Shown here: in pieces, positions 52,641-63,109 of the stretch
Position numbering within the stretch: the stretch's first letter is position 1
Layout of the letters: each line of letters opens with the position of its first letter
Assembly (NCBI RefSeq): GCF_023159225.1
Contig: NC_063161.1
Location: 4,590,274-4,654,273, forward strand
Length of the DNA: 64,000 nt
Source: Perognathus longimembris pacificus
Lineage: Eukaryota > Chordata > Mammalia > Rodentia > Heteromyidae
Direction: 5' to 3'
Made by a program: the position numbers and the translations under genes
Notes under the pieces: generated by a model
What the model saw: the letters and a program-made list of their open reading frames with translations, nothing else
What the model was told of the DNA's origin: nothing
The model's database searches: none

Positions 52641-53464
52641 GACCTGCCACTCCCGCTGGCACCTAGCTGTCGGGCTCGAGCCCTCTGGAGCCGTGACAGC
52701 GTGTCTGTGCTAAGCCACCGAGCTTGGCGGCCGCGGGACACCGCTGCGGGGGGATTCAGTAAGAACTGGCCTGCTTCGCCCCTGCGTGGGCGCTTCCCTG
52801 GGTTCAGCGTCCCGCTGGAGACCTGTCCTTCCGGGCCCTGCCTGCAGGGGGCGCTCAGACCCAGGGTCCTGGCGGCCGGGCCCACCTCACCGCTATGGGA
52901 CCTGGAGAGCTGGGTTGAGCGCCACCTCCCCCCCCCCCCCCACTGCCAGGTCTGTCACCATGGGAACACCCCAGGCTGCACCTCCCCTCACCCCTGCCGT
53001 CCTGCCTGAGCCTGAGGTGACTCATGGGACACCCTAGCCCCGGGGAGTGGGGATGGACTACCTGGGAGTGGGCTGACCGGATGCTCTCCAGCCTCGGTGG
53101 GGCCCTGGGGGCCAGGCCGGGTGCAGCCGGGGCCCCCGAGGGGGGACTGGGAGTGTGCTTTGGTCTGAGATCACACGGGACTTGGGCTGCGGCCAACTTG
53201 GCCTGGGGCGGCATTTCTAATCTTGGGCTTCCACACCAAATATGGTGGGACCCGAGGCCGGCACCCACCCAGCGGTGGTGAGGGACGCCCCCGGGGGGGG
53301 GGCATGCCACCTGTGAGCTAGCGCCACGGGGTCCCCAGCAGCCCGGGGCTCTGTGTCTGGCTGTCCTGTCCCTCCACGTATCTGCCCACCCACCAGGGTG
53401 GCTCACGACGGGTTCAAAACATTCAGAACCGAAATAGCCCCTCTATCCAAGCTGACACACGGGG
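52641..53464. other. intronic GC-rich sequence, nothing recognised
   Basis: No recognisable exon or repeat. Contains a C run (52930-52941) and a G run (53292-53300). Confidence 0.45.
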
Positions 53465-53690
53465 TGCCGGTCCTGGGGTTTGAACTCAGGGCCTGGGCGC
53501 TGTCCCTGAGCTTTTTCACGCAAGGCTAGCCCTTGAGCCCCAGCGAGACCTCTGGCATCTTGGGGGTTACTTGGGGAGGCGTCTCCCAGGCTTTCTTGCC
53601 AGGACTGGTTTCAAATTGGGGGTCCCCCGTCGCGGCCTCTTGAGCAGCTAGGCTCGCCGGCGCGAGCCGCGGGCACCCCGCTTCTCTCGC
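53465..53690 (-). repeat. SINE family A, diverged (minus strand)
   Basis: gccggtcctggggtttgaac, tcacgcaaggctagcccttg, ttacttggggaggcgtctcc, ggtttcaaattgggggtccc, ttgagcagctaggctcgcc. Confidence 0.7.
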
Positions 53691-55127
53691 CGTGGCCTCG
53701 ACTTCGTGTCAGAAGCCAGGGACTCCTGCAGGCTGACGGAACCCCAAGAAGAGTCAGCGCGTTCCTACGTGGTGCATCCCGTTCCCCACGCAGGACCCCA
53801 ACGAAGGAACGAGAGGCGCCGTGGGCCGGCTAGGTGCCGGAGGGAATAAACGGAGCTCCAGGGCTGGGAACCGAGGGGGGTGGCACTGGGGGGACAGTGG
53901 GGGGATGGTTTGAGAAGTGGGGAGGAGCCTTGTGGCTCGGTGGGGACGACGTTCCAAGCATGGGGGGGCATGGCAGGTGCCAAGGCCCTGAGGCCGCAGC
54001 AGGAAGTCTGAGGGAGAGCCAGGAGGAAGGCATGGCCGCGCCGGCGAGAAGAGGGGCGTAGGGGCCCCGAGGACCCGGGCCTGGCTTATCACTCAGGGTC
54101 CACGCAGAGAGAGACGGGGCTGCGCTGGTTCGTGGGGCTATCTTCTCGGCCGTGCTGAGGTTGGACCTCGGGGCTCCGGCTTGCCGGGCGGGGGTCGCCC
54201 ACTGGGTCACCGGCCCGGCCCTTTCTCGCTTGAGCCCCCGCGCCCAGACCGAGGGTGGAGATGGGGTTTCGCTCACTCTCTGCCCGGGCCTCTAACCGTG
54301 ATCCTCCTCACCTCTGCCTCCAGGGGGCAGCGCTGCCTGGCTCTCCGGCCTCGGCCTCCCGGCCAGCCCCGCACGGGCGTCGGCTGAGCGCGCTCGCCAT
54401 CTTGTGCCGATGGGCTGGCGGGAGCGGCTGCCCAGGCTGGTGAGTTCTCTGTCCTCCGCTCTAACTTCCCATGCGGGGCCCAGTCCCCCCAACTCGCGGC
54501 AGGGGTGGGGTGGGGGGGGCGGGAGGCCTGGGTGCAGCCAGGGCCTGGAGGAGCGGGAAGGCTGGGGTCATGGGGATTCCTTCAGCGCCAGCGCTCTCTG
54601 ACCTCCGACCTTCGGAGGCGGGTGCCGGTCTTCTCTCCTCATCGGGAAGATGGGGTGAGCCCGGCCCCGCCCCAGGGTCTAACGAGTCGCTGTGCGTGAA
54701 AAGCTGAGGCCGCGAACCCGCCGCCGCCCGGTGCGTGACCGCATCGCTGAGACCAGGTCTGCCTGCGGCCACACGAGCCCCCGCCACCACGCCCGGTGTC
54801 CTCGGTGCCCCCAGGCCCGCGGCGGGCACCCGGCCCGCACGGAGCAGGGGTGCAGGGTGGCGCCCCCCACCGCAGGCGAGGAGGCAGCCCTCACCAAGCA
54901 GGAGGAGGCCTCTGTCGGGGGGGGGGGTTATCCGCCCCCCCCTCCCGCTGGGCTCTAGCTGCCCACTGTGGGGTCACGTGGGCTCCCACTTGTCACAGTG
55001 AAGGGAGCAAGCCCCCGTCTCACTGGAGAGCAGCCAGCGGGCCAGGATCCAGGTCCTCGGGGCCCCCAGCTCCTGGGTCCTGGGCTTGGGGAGCTGTGCT
55101 GGCTCTGGGGGGTTTGGTGGTGAGCTC
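53691..55127. other. intronic GC-rich sequence
   Basis: Includes CpG-rich stretches (54160-54420, 54700-54880) that fall short of a clear island. 54260-54400 may hold an antisense SINE remnant (gtgatcctcctcacctctgc). No exon is supported. Confidence 0.45.
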
Positions 55128-55240
55128 CTTCCTCCCTCCCTCCCTCCCTCCCTCCCTTCTTTCTTTCTTCCCCCCCTTCCTTCCTTCCTTCCTTCCTTCC
55201 CTCCTTCTCCCTCCCTCCTTCCTCTCTTCTTTCTTTTCTC
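55128..55240. repeat. (CCTT/CCCT)n polypyrimidine microsatellite
   Basis: Pyrimidine tract of ccct, ttct and cctt blocks preceding an antisense SINE. Confidence 0.93.
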
Positions 55241-55244
55241 TCTT

Positions 55245-55470
55245 GTCAGTCGTGGGGCTTGAACTCAGGGCCTGGGCGCTGTCCCTGAGCCCCTCAGCTC
55301 AAGGATAGCGCTCTACCACTTTGAGCCACAGCGTCACATGCAGTTTTCTGGTGGTTCATTGGAGATAAGAGTCTCCCGGACTTCCTTGCCCGGGCTGGCT
55401 TTGAACCACGATCCTCAGATCTCAGTGTCCTGAGTAGCTTGGATTACAGGCATGAGCCCCCAGCGCCTCC
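55245..55470 (-). repeat. SINE family A (minus strand)
   Basis: cgtggggcttgaactcaggg, gctcaaggatagcgctctac, ggttcattggagataagagt, tttgaaccacgatcctcaga, gattacaggcatgagccccc. Confidence 0.92.
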
Positions 55471-55499
55471 CTCCCTCCCCCCTCCTCCCTCCTCTCTCT

Positions 55500-55790
55500 C
55501 GTTGTACGTGTACTTGGGCTTGAACTCAGGGCCTCGCATTTTCAATTTTGCTCGCAGCTAGCGCTCTACCACTTGTGCCACGTCGCCAGTCTGACATGCT
55601 GTGTGTCTGCTGACCGTGGTGGGGCTTGAACTCAGGCCCCGGGTGCTGCCATGCCTGAGCCTTGGTGCTCAAGGCTGGTGCTCTACCCCTCAGCCACAGC
55701 TCCACCTTCTCGGGGTTCCCCGGAGATCAGTTTCACGCGATGTCCGTCTCTCAGCCTCCTGAGTCGCCGGGATCACAGGCGGGCGCCCCC
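55500..55790 (-). repeat. two partial SINE copies (minus strand)
   Basis: 55500-55600 is a tail fragment (gggcttgaactcagggcctc, agctagcgctctaccacttg). 55615-55790 is an internally deleted family A (gtggggcttgaactcaggcc, gtgctcaaggctggtgctct, ctcagcctcctgagtcgccg). They end about 55 bp before the A4GALT acceptor. Confidence 0.78.
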
Positions 55791-55846
55791 CGAGGGCCGG
55801 GGTGCCCCCGGCTGGCCGGCCTGAACGTAGGTCTCCTGTCTTATAG

Positions 55847-55892
55847 AACCGCCGGTTCCTGCGGGCAGCCCTCGGGGCGGCCTGGGGCAGCC
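55847..55892 (+). other. A4GALT: A4GALT 5'UTR segment of the coding exon
   Basis: The acceptor ctcctgtcttatag (ending 55846) defines the exon start. 46 nt of 5'UTR precede the ATG, with gggcagcc immediately before it. The open frame extends upstream of the acceptor with no stop, but that part is SINE sequence, so the splice site and family alignment fix the start. Confidence 0.75.
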
Positions 55893-56957
55893 ATGCTCCA
55901 ATCCCCGGGCTCCGCGCCGTCTCTGCTCCAGGGCGCCCCCAGACGGCGGCTCTGCGCCTTGCTGGTCCTCGGCTTCAAGCTCGCGTTCTTCCTCTCCGTC
56001 GCGATCTACTGGAGCACGCTGGGAGAGCCCCAGGCCCGGGCGGGGCCGCCTCTCCCGCCGCCCGTGGATGCCCCCTGCCCCCGCCTGCCCCCCGCTAGCC
56101 CGGCCCCCGGCCCCCCGGCCCCGGGCGACATCTTCTTTCTGGAGACGTCAGACCGGACCAACCCCAGCTTCCTGTTCGCGTGCTCGGTGGAGTCGGCGGC
56201 CAGGGCTCACCCCGAGTCCCGCGTGGTGGTGCTGATGAAGGGGCTGCCGGCGGGCGGCGCCCCTCCGCCCCGGCACCTGGGCACCTCGCTGCTGGGCTGC
56301 TTCCCCAACGTGCGGCTGGAGCGGCTGGACCTGGAGGCGCTGTTCCGGGGCACCCCGCTGGCCGCCTGGCACGCCGCCCGGCCGGGGCGCTGGCAGCCCT
56401 ACCCGCTGGCCGTGCTGTCGGACGCCGCCCGGCTGGCCCTGCTGTGGAAGCGGGGCGGCGTCTACCTGGACACCGACTTCATCGTGCTGCGCAGCCTGCG
56501 GAGCCTCCGCAACGCGCTGGGCGCCCAGTCGCGCTTCGTGCTCAACGGCGCCTTCCTGGCCTTCGAGCGCCGCCACGCCTTCCTGGCGCTGTGCATGCGC
56601 GACTTCGTGGCGCACTACAACGGCTGGGTGTGGGGCCACCAGGGCCCCCAGCTGCTCACCCGCGTCTTCAAGCGGTGGTGCTCCACCCGCAGCCTGCGGG
56701 ACCGCCACGCCTGCCGCGGGGTCACCGCCCTGCCCCCCCAGGCCTTCTACCCCATCCGCTGGCAGGACTGGAAGCGGTACTTCCAGGACATCAGCCCGCG
56801 GGCGCTGGCCCGCCTGCTCAACGCCACCTACGCCGTCCACGTGTGGAACAAGAAGAGCCACGGCACGCGCCTGCCCGCCTCCTCCCGCGTGCTGCTGGCC
56901 CAGCTCCACGCGCGCTACTGCCCCACCACCCACCAGGCCATGACGATGTATCTGTGA
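55893..56957 (+). CDS. A4GALT: lactosylceramide 4-alpha-galactosyltransferase (Gb3/Pk synthase)
   Basis: 354-codon single-exon frame, ATG 55893, TGA 56955. The enzyme transfers galactose from UDP-Gal in alpha-1,4 linkage to lactosylceramide, making globotriaosylceramide (Gb3, Pk antigen) in the Golgi. Family GT32. It has a type II topology: short N-terminus, signal-anchor about residues 20-40 (LCALLVLGFKLAFFLSVAIY), a proline-rich stem at about 45-75, then the catalytic domain starting near DIFFLETSDRTNPSF. The metal/UDP-binding DXD motif is D193-T194-D195 in YLDTDFIVL. NGAFLAFERRH, YNGWVWGHQGPQLLTRVFK and the C-terminal HARYCPTTHQAMTMYL are typical of the family. Q212 corresponds to human Gln211, the residue whose change to Glu broadens specificity (from memory). 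The only NXS/T sequon is N310-A-T. The length fits the human 353. Codons end almost exclusively in G or C. Confidence 0.97.
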   Translation: MLQSPGSAPSLLQGAPRRRLCALLVLGFKLAFFLSVAIYWSTLGEPQARAGPPLPPPVDAPCPRLPPASPAPGPPAPGDIFFLETSDRTNPSFLFACSVESAARAHPESRVVVLMKGLPAGGAPPPRHLGTSLLGCFPNVRLERLDLEALFRGTPLAAWHAARPGRWQPYPLAVLSDAARLALLWKRGGVYLDTDFIVLRSLRSLRNALGAQSRFVLNGAFLAFERRHAFLALCMRDFVAHYNGWVWGHQGPQLLTRVFKRWCSTRSLRDRHACRGVTALPPQAFYPIRWQDWKRYFQDISPRALARLLNATYAVHVWNKKSHGTRLPASSRVLLAQLHARYCPTTHQAMTMYL

Positions 56958-57064
56958 GGCCTGGGGGGGGGTGGGGGGACAGCACGGGCCCAGCGCCCCA
57001 CCCCCCCCGTGGGGGGAGGCAATGCAGAGTGCAGGAATCATGGGAAGGCGCCGCCGGCCCCTGG

Positions 57065-57290
57065 GGGCCCCACGCCTGGAATCCTCCTGCTACTCCCAAG
57101 GCTGAGACGTGAGGAGCAGGGTGGTTCAAAGCCAGCCCGGGCAGAGGAGTCCAGGAGACTCTCGTCTCCTAGGAACTGCCGGAAAGCCGCGCGTGGCGCT
57201 GCGGCTCCAGGGGGCGGAGCGCGAGCCTGGAGCAAGAACGTTCAGGGACGGCGTGCAGGCCCTGAGTTCAAGCCCCGGGACCCCGGGAGC
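57065..57290 (+). repeat. SINE family A within A4GALT 3'UTR
   Basis: gccccacgcctggaatcctc, ctcccaaggctgagacgtga, ggttcaaagccagcccgggc, gctgcggctccagggggcgg, cctgagttcaagccccggga. GC-shifted and diverged, so it is an old insertion. Confidence 0.82.
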
Positions 57291-57506
57291 CGGGGTGCCC
57301 GAGCAGCTGGGCGGAGCGGACCGGGGAGGAGGGAGGACCTCCGGGACAGGGGAGGAGGGGGAGGAGGCGAGGGAGAGCAGGGCCCACCCAGCCGCCCCTG
57401 GCTCACACCCATGCCCACTCCCCCGGCCTAGGGCGCAGGGGTTCTTTGGGCTCCGGAAGCTCATCTTAAAGACACCCCCTCCCCAGGACACGCGGAGCAT
57501 AATGCT

Positions 57507-57512
57507 AATAAA
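57507..57512 (+). terminator. A4GALT: poly(A) signal AATAAA, probable A4GALT
   Basis: aataaa within aatgctaataaagtgactca, followed about 20 nt later by the GU-rich cagtgctttgtcc. It is the first canonical signal after the stop codon, 550 bp downstream. Confidence 0.75.
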
Positions 57513-57535
57513 GTGACTCACCGACGTCCAGTGCT

Positions 57536-57809
57536 TTGTCCACAGAAACCTGTCCTTGAACCCGGCCCCTGTTAGCACCGTCCAGCGGGGGGAAGGGGCG
57601 GGGGGCGCGGCTGGGTGGTGGCGGTGTCACTGGGGTGCCCGCGCCCAGCACAGAAGGGCTCAGGGGCCCAGCCGTGGGCAAGGGTGGGGTCCCCCCCACC
57701 CCATGCAGGGAGCTTCTGCAGCATAGGGGAGAAGAGTCTGTCCCCCCAATCCGCATGTCTTCCACTTTCACCCCATCATGAGCCTGAGTCTGTTTGGATT
57801 TTGTTTTTG
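57536..57809. other. downstream flank of A4GALT
   Basis: G-rich then mixed sequence. No feature is recognised. Confidence 0.5.
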
Positions 57810-58050
57810 TTTGTTGTACCAGTGCTGGGACTCGAACTCAGGGCCTGGGCGCCGTCTCTGAGCTTCCTTTGCTCAAGGCTGGCGCTCTACCACTTGAGCC
57901 ACAGCGCCACTTCCGGCTTCTTGGTGGTTAATCAGAGGTAATAGTCTCGCCTACTGTCCTGCCTGGGGTTGGCTTCGAACCGTGATCCTCAGATCTCAGC
58001 CTCCTGAGTAGCTGGGATTACAGGGGCTAGGCACCGGTGCCTGGCAGGGG
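57810..58050 (-). repeat. SINE family A (minus strand)
   Basis: accagtgctgggactcgaac, gctcaaggctggcgctctac, ggttaatcagaggtaatagt, gaaccgtgatcctcagatct, cctgagtagctgggattaca. Confidence 0.93.
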
Positions 58051-58439
58051 TTTGTTTCACCCTGGGGACTCTATGAAGCTGGGAGGAGCCAGGGCAGGCC
58101 TGAGGAGTCCCCCTCGTGGGGGACAGCGATGCTGTCACCCCAAGACTTAGCCACAGCCTGGGAGGCAGACAGGTGCTACTGGGTGGCCCGGATGGGAGAG
58201 AAGTCGGGGGGGGGGGGCTCCATCCGGGTCCAGGTGTGGCTCTGGCCGCTGAGCCCCTCCAGGGGGACAGGCGGGAGCCATCGGCAGCAGCCGGAGGAGG
58301 CGGCCACCGGCCTGTGGTCTCCTCAGCCGGGTGAGGAGGGGAGCCGCCCAGCCCTCGGGGGGCTGGTGAGGAAGTCTAATGGATGCGGAGCCGATTATCT
58401 GTCTGGTACGCAGCGAGGGACACACACGATCAGCACACG
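58051..58439. other. intergenic sequence, nothing recognised
   Basis: GC-rich, G run at 58207-58217. No recognisable exon or repeat. Confidence 0.45.
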
Positions 58440-58580
58440 GAGCCCAGGCTGCGCCCCCGGGAAAGTCCGTGAAACCCTCGCCTCCAGTGAACTACCCGAA
58501 AGTCAGAGGGGGAGCTGTGGCTCAAGTGGCAGAGTGCCAGCACCCGGGCCCCGGGTTCAAGACCCAGTACTGGTACCAAA
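58440..58580 (+). repeat. SINE family A, 3' part
   Basis: gaaagtccgtgaaaccctcg, cctccagtgaactacccgaa, gctgtggctcaagtggcaga, ccgggttcaagacccagtac. The head is missing. Confidence 0.8.
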
Positions 58581-59109
58581 GAAGGAGGGACGAGGAGAAG
58601 GAAGACCTGGGAGGCGCGCCTGCCTCCGGGCGCAGACACACATGGTGTTAAAATTCCATCTCCACTTACGACCTGGGGAAACGGAGGCTGGGATCTGAAC
58701 TCCAGCCGTCATTGTCCTGCGCTTTGAGCGGGAAGGGATCTGGAGATGGAGCGGGGCCTGAGAGCCCTCAGCTTTCCTCGCCGGTACCCACAGCCCGGAG
58801 CCCCTTCCCGGGCTGCCTGAGGGCGTCCTCACCCTCTGCCTGGGCCTAATTCTGGAGGGACCCCACACTTCCTCCAGCTGCAGCCTACGAGGCTCCCCAG
58901 ACGGGCTGGGCCTCCCCTCTCTGGACAAGGAGAATTCTGGGAAAGCAGTGGGAGCCCTTCCCCCCCCCCGGGGGGGCCCCTGGGACCTGTAAGGAGATCA
59001 TCAGCTCCCTGGCTGTCTCTTTGCCGCTGGATTCTGCCCAGCCTTTCTTGAGGGGCTCAGAGTGGCAGGGTTGGGGCCCAAGGCAGCCCGTGTTCAATTA
59101 CTGAATGAA
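58581..59109. other. intergenic sequence, nothing recognised
   Basis: No element is recognised. A C/G run (58955-58975) forms a short self-complementary block. Confidence 0.45.
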
Positions 59110-59490
59110 GCTTGGGGCTGGGGGGGGGGGGCTTGAACTCAGAGCCTAGACACTGTCCACTCGCTTTTTTGCTCAAGGCTGGTGATGAACCACATCTCTG
59201 CCTGTAGCGTTTTCCTCATTAATTGGAGATAAGCGTCTCATGGATTTTCCTGCCTGAGCTGGCTTCAAACCTGGATCCTCAGAGCTTGGCTTCCCAAGCA
59301 GCTCCGATTGCATGCCTGAGCCACCAGCTCCGGACTTGCTTGGCGTTTTCGCTGAGGCTGGCGCTCTGCCCCCTGAGTCACAGCTCCATTCCTGGCTTTG
59401 TGCTGGCTGTGACTAAGAGTGTCACGGACTTTGCCCATCCCGGCCGGCATCAAGGGTTGATTATCAGACCTCAGCCTCCAGAGTGGCTAG
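59110..59490 (-). repeat. two diverged SINE family A copies (minus strand)
   Basis: 59120-59330: ggcttgaactcagagcctag, taattggagataagcgtctc, ggcttcaaacctggatcctc, gagccaccagctccgg. 59340-59490: gaggctggcgctctgccccc, tgagtcacagctccattcct, cctcagcctccagagtggct. Confidence 0.72.
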
Positions 59491-60483
59491 GATAAAAGCT
59501 ACCAAGGGCCAACTCAATTGCAAGAGGACGTTCCCAGGGTTAAATCCCTGTAGGAACTTTCAGGCTGTCTAAAAAGGAGAGGACATTGCTTTCGTGTGAT
59601 TTGGAGCTACACTTGCGAATGTGTGGTCCCTCCCAATCCTGGAATCTGTGGCTACAGGATGGGGCCCGGCTGGCATGGGCTGGGGGCTCCCTGGCTTCCT
59701 CCCCAGTTCCCGTGTCTTCACTGGTGTGGGGGTGGACAGCACCGACACCCCCCCCCCCCGTTTTGCAAGGCCAGGCATCCAGTTTGTGCAGTGCTGCTCT
59801 TCCCCTTCCCGATCCCTTCCAGGCTCGCACAGTCCATTTGCGCTGAGGTTTCTCCTGCCTTGTGATATCCCAGAATATGACATTTCCCAGTGGAGAAATA
59901 GTTGGGCTGCCGTGAGTTCTCTGAGGCCTGCTGGGCAGCTGGGGACTTTCCTGAGAGAGACGGGACAGGATGGGGAGGCTCGGGACACCGAACACCGGGA
60001 GTGAGGAGAGCCGGAGCCCACGCCAGACAGTAACCCGGGCAGAGGCAGACATGGAGGAGGCAAGCATTAGGAAAAGGAAGAGGCCGGATTCAATCGTCAA
60101 CTGGTGAAGGGCGCAGACCTCCCCGCGGGACTAGGGGTTACGCAAGGGACTGGATTTTGGGGTGGGCTTATACCGGGCTTAACAAGGAAGCAGAAAATAG
60201 GAAATGGGCTCTGGTCTCTTGGGGGTCCAGGGCGATGTCCTTGGCCAGGCCCACAGTGGAATGCCCCACCTGGGGTGAGGGGCTCTTGCCCTTACCACAC
60301 CGTCAGCGTTGACACAAATCTGCTGGTGAATGTCAGAGTTCAGTTCTCACACTTCCATCTCATTATTGTTATTTTGAGATTTAAATGTGCTGACGATGGA
60401 ACCAGGGCCAGAGTCCCTTAGGAGCTAGGCAGGTACTCTGTCATTTGGATTGTCACCAGCCCCTGGCCACATCCCTGGCTCAG
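59491..60483. other. intergenic sequence, nothing recognised
   Basis: Unique-looking sequence preceding a large minisatellite. 60360-60470 may include a decayed tRNA-like fragment (gatggaaccagggccagagt). No exon is supported. Confidence 0.45.
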
Positions 60484-62341
60484 AGGACTGGCTGTGATTG
60501 GCTTGCTCTGGTATCAGAGGGAGGCCACGCCCCTGACTCACAGGACTGGCTGTGATTGGCTTGCTCTGGTATCAGAGGGAGGCCACGCCCCTGGCTCATA
60601 GACTGACTGTGATTGGCTTGCTCTGGTATCAGAGGCCACGCCCCTGGCTCACAGGACTGGCTGTGATTGGCTTGCTCTGGTATCAGGGAGGCCACGCCCC
60701 TGGCTCACAGGACTGGCTGTGATTGGCTTGCTCTGGTATCAGAGGGAGGCCATGCCCCTGGCTCACAGACTGGCTGTGATTGGCTTGCTCTGGTACCAGA
60801 GGGAGGCCACGCCCCTGGCTCACAGGACTGGCTGTGATTGGCTTGCTCTGGTATCAGAGGGAGGCCACGCCCCTGGCTCACAGGACTGGCTGTGATTGGC
60901 TTGCTCTGGTATCAGGGAGGCCACGCCCTGAGGCCATGCCCCTGGCTCACAGACTGGCTGTGATTGGCTTGCTCTGGTACCAGAGGGAGGCCACGCCCCT
61001 GGCTCACAGACTGGCTGTGATTGGCTTGCTCTGGTATCAGAGGGAGGCCACGCCCCTGGCTCACAGGACTGGCTGTGATTGGCTTGCTCTGGTATCAGGG
61101 AGGCCACGCCCCTGGCTCACAGGACTGGCTGTGATTGGCTTGCTCTGGTATCAGGGAGGCCACGCCCCTGGCTCACAGGACTGGCTGTGATTGGCTTGCT
61201 CTGGTATCAGAGGGAGGCCATGCCCCTGGCTCACAGACTGGCTGTGATTGGCTTGCTCTGGTACCAGAGGGAGGCCACACCCCTGGCTCACAGGACTGGC
61301 TGTGATTGGCTTGCTCTGGTATCAGGGAGGCCACGCCCCTGGCTCACAGGACTGGCTGTGATTGGCTTGCTCTGGTATCAGAGGGAGGCCATGCCCCTGG
61401 CTCACAGACTGGCTGTGATTGGCTTGCTCTGGTACCAGAGGGAGGCCACGCCCCTGGCTCACAGGACTGGCTGTGATTGGCTTGCTCTGGTATCAGAGGG
61501 AGGCCACGCCCCTGGCTCACAGGACTGGCTGTGATTGGCTTGCTCTGGTATCAGGGAGGCCACGCCCTGAGGCCATGCCCCTGGCTCACAGACTGGCTGT
61601 GATTGGCTTGCTCTGGTACCAGAGGGAGGCCACGCCCCTGGCTCACAGGACTGGCTGTGATTGGCTTGCTCTGGTATCAGAGGGAGGCCACGCCCCTGGC
61701 TCACAGGACTGGCTGTGATTGGCTTGCTCTGGTATCAGGGAGGCCACGCCCCTGGCTCACAGGACTGGCTGTGATTGGCTTGCTCTGGTATCAGGGAGGC
61801 CACGCCCCTGGCTCACAGGACTGGCTGTGATTGGCTTGCTCTGGTATCAGAGGGAGGCCATGCCCCTGGCTCACAGACTGGCTGTGATTGGCTTGCTCTG
61901 GTACCAGAGGGAGGCCACGCCCCTGGCTCACAGGACTGGCTGTGATTGGCTTGCTCTGGTATCAGAGGGAGGCCACGCCCCTGGCTCACAGGACTGGCTG
62001 TGATTGGCTTGCTCTGGTATCAGGGAGGCCACGCCCCTGGCTCACAGGACTGGCTGTGATTGGCTTGCTCTGGTATCAGAGGGAGGCCATGCCCCTGGCT
62101 CACAGACTGGCTGTGATTGGCTTGCTCTGGTACCAGAGGGAGGCCACGCCCCTGGCTCACAGACTGGCTGTGATTGGCTTGCTCTGGTATCAGAGGGAGG
62201 CCACGCCCCTGGCTCACAGGACTGGCTGTGATTGGCTTGCTCTGGTATCAGGGAGGCCACGCCCCTGGCTCACAGGACTGGCTGTGATTGGCTTGCTCTG
62301 GTATCAGGGAGGCCACGCCCCTGGCTCACAGGACTGGCTGT
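60484..62341. repeat. 1.86-kb minisatellite of 54-58-bp units with CCAAT and CACGCCC sites
   Basis: About 32 units: ggctgtgattggcttgctct, ggta(t/c)cagagggaggcca, c/tgcccctggctcacag(ga)ct. Length variants lack agag or ga. Almost every unit has gattggct (inverted CCAAT, AGCCAATCA on minus) and gccacgcccc (Sp1/KLF-type). One compound unit with ccacgccctgaggccatgcc recurs at 60921 and 61560, a 639-bp higher-order duplication. The array ends abruptly at ggctgtaaagctg. Confidence 0.97.
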
Positions 62342-63109
62342 AAAGCTGATTTCTCTGTTGTCAGGAATTGAAGCCCATTCCCAGTGGACAGCAGGAATGG
62401 CTCCTGGTCTCTTGATAAGAGAGTTATTTGGCTGGGGACTTATGTTGACGTGGTGAAAATGTCTGCTATCTCAGAGCTGCCCGTGATAAGAAACAAAAGA
62501 AGCGGGTTGAACTAAGGAACTTACTGGGTTGTAGGTAGTGTTGGGGGCCCAGGCATGCTGGACTCCAGCATAAAAAAAAAACTATTCAGTTATTTCAATT
62601 TTTAACAATGAGATATTACTTTCATAATAAAATTAATCTCCCGGCCAAAGGCCTTCCTTTCTTTTCTTTTTTAAATCTTGGCTGCCTTTGAGCCTAGGAC
62701 AGAGCCTGGCAAGGTGCTAATCTCGGGTGCTATTGTTCTGCCGAGGTCCTGCCCACTTTTTCTGTTTATTTTGCTTTGATTTTGGAGACTGGGTCTTTCC
62801 GGGAAGGCCAAGCTCACCTTGAACTTGAGCTCCTCCTGCCTCAGCCTCCTGAGTGCCGTCATGCACTCCCACGCCTGGCCCGTCCTGCCTATTTCAGCAG
62901 ATTCCTCACCTGAAAACAGAGTATTTCCACACAAAGCAGAGCAAGTGACCCCAGCAATGACCAAAAGCCACGGAGAAGGTACAGCCAGCTTTCTGCTTAC
63001 TAATATGATTCCCATCTAAGGACTGAACCAAACTCATATGGAAAAAAAATCAAGGGAAACAACAACAACCCATTGTCTTAATGTACTGAGTCCAGGGGCT
63101 TGTTATCCC
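62342..63109. other. intergenic sequence, nothing clear
   Basis: 62570-62650 is AT-rich with aataaaattaat. 62780-62880 resembles an antisense B1 head (ctcctgcctcagcctcctga, gtgccgtcatgcac), diverged. No gene is recognised. Confidence 0.45.

Larger units (their letters stand above)
56958..57535 (+). other. A4GALT: A4GALT 3'UTR (putative)
   Basis: From the stop to shortly after the AATAAA at 57507. It contains a G run and a family A SINE in sense orientation. If this signal is used, the 3'UTR is only about 0.57 kb. An additional longer form cannot be excluded. Confidence 0.6.

Noticed and set aside
56148..57112. About 300-codon frames on both strands over A4GALT in other frames
   Set aside because: Shadows of the real A4GALT frame caused by its very high GC3.
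60484..62341. Regular direct repeats resembling a CRISPR array
   Set aside because: Head-to-tail units without unique spacers in a mammalian genome; a minisatellite.
60780..62456. Several overlapping 75-150-codon frames (LAVIGLLWYQ, TGCDWLALV)
   Set aside because: All are frame-shifted readings of the 54-58-bp minisatellite.
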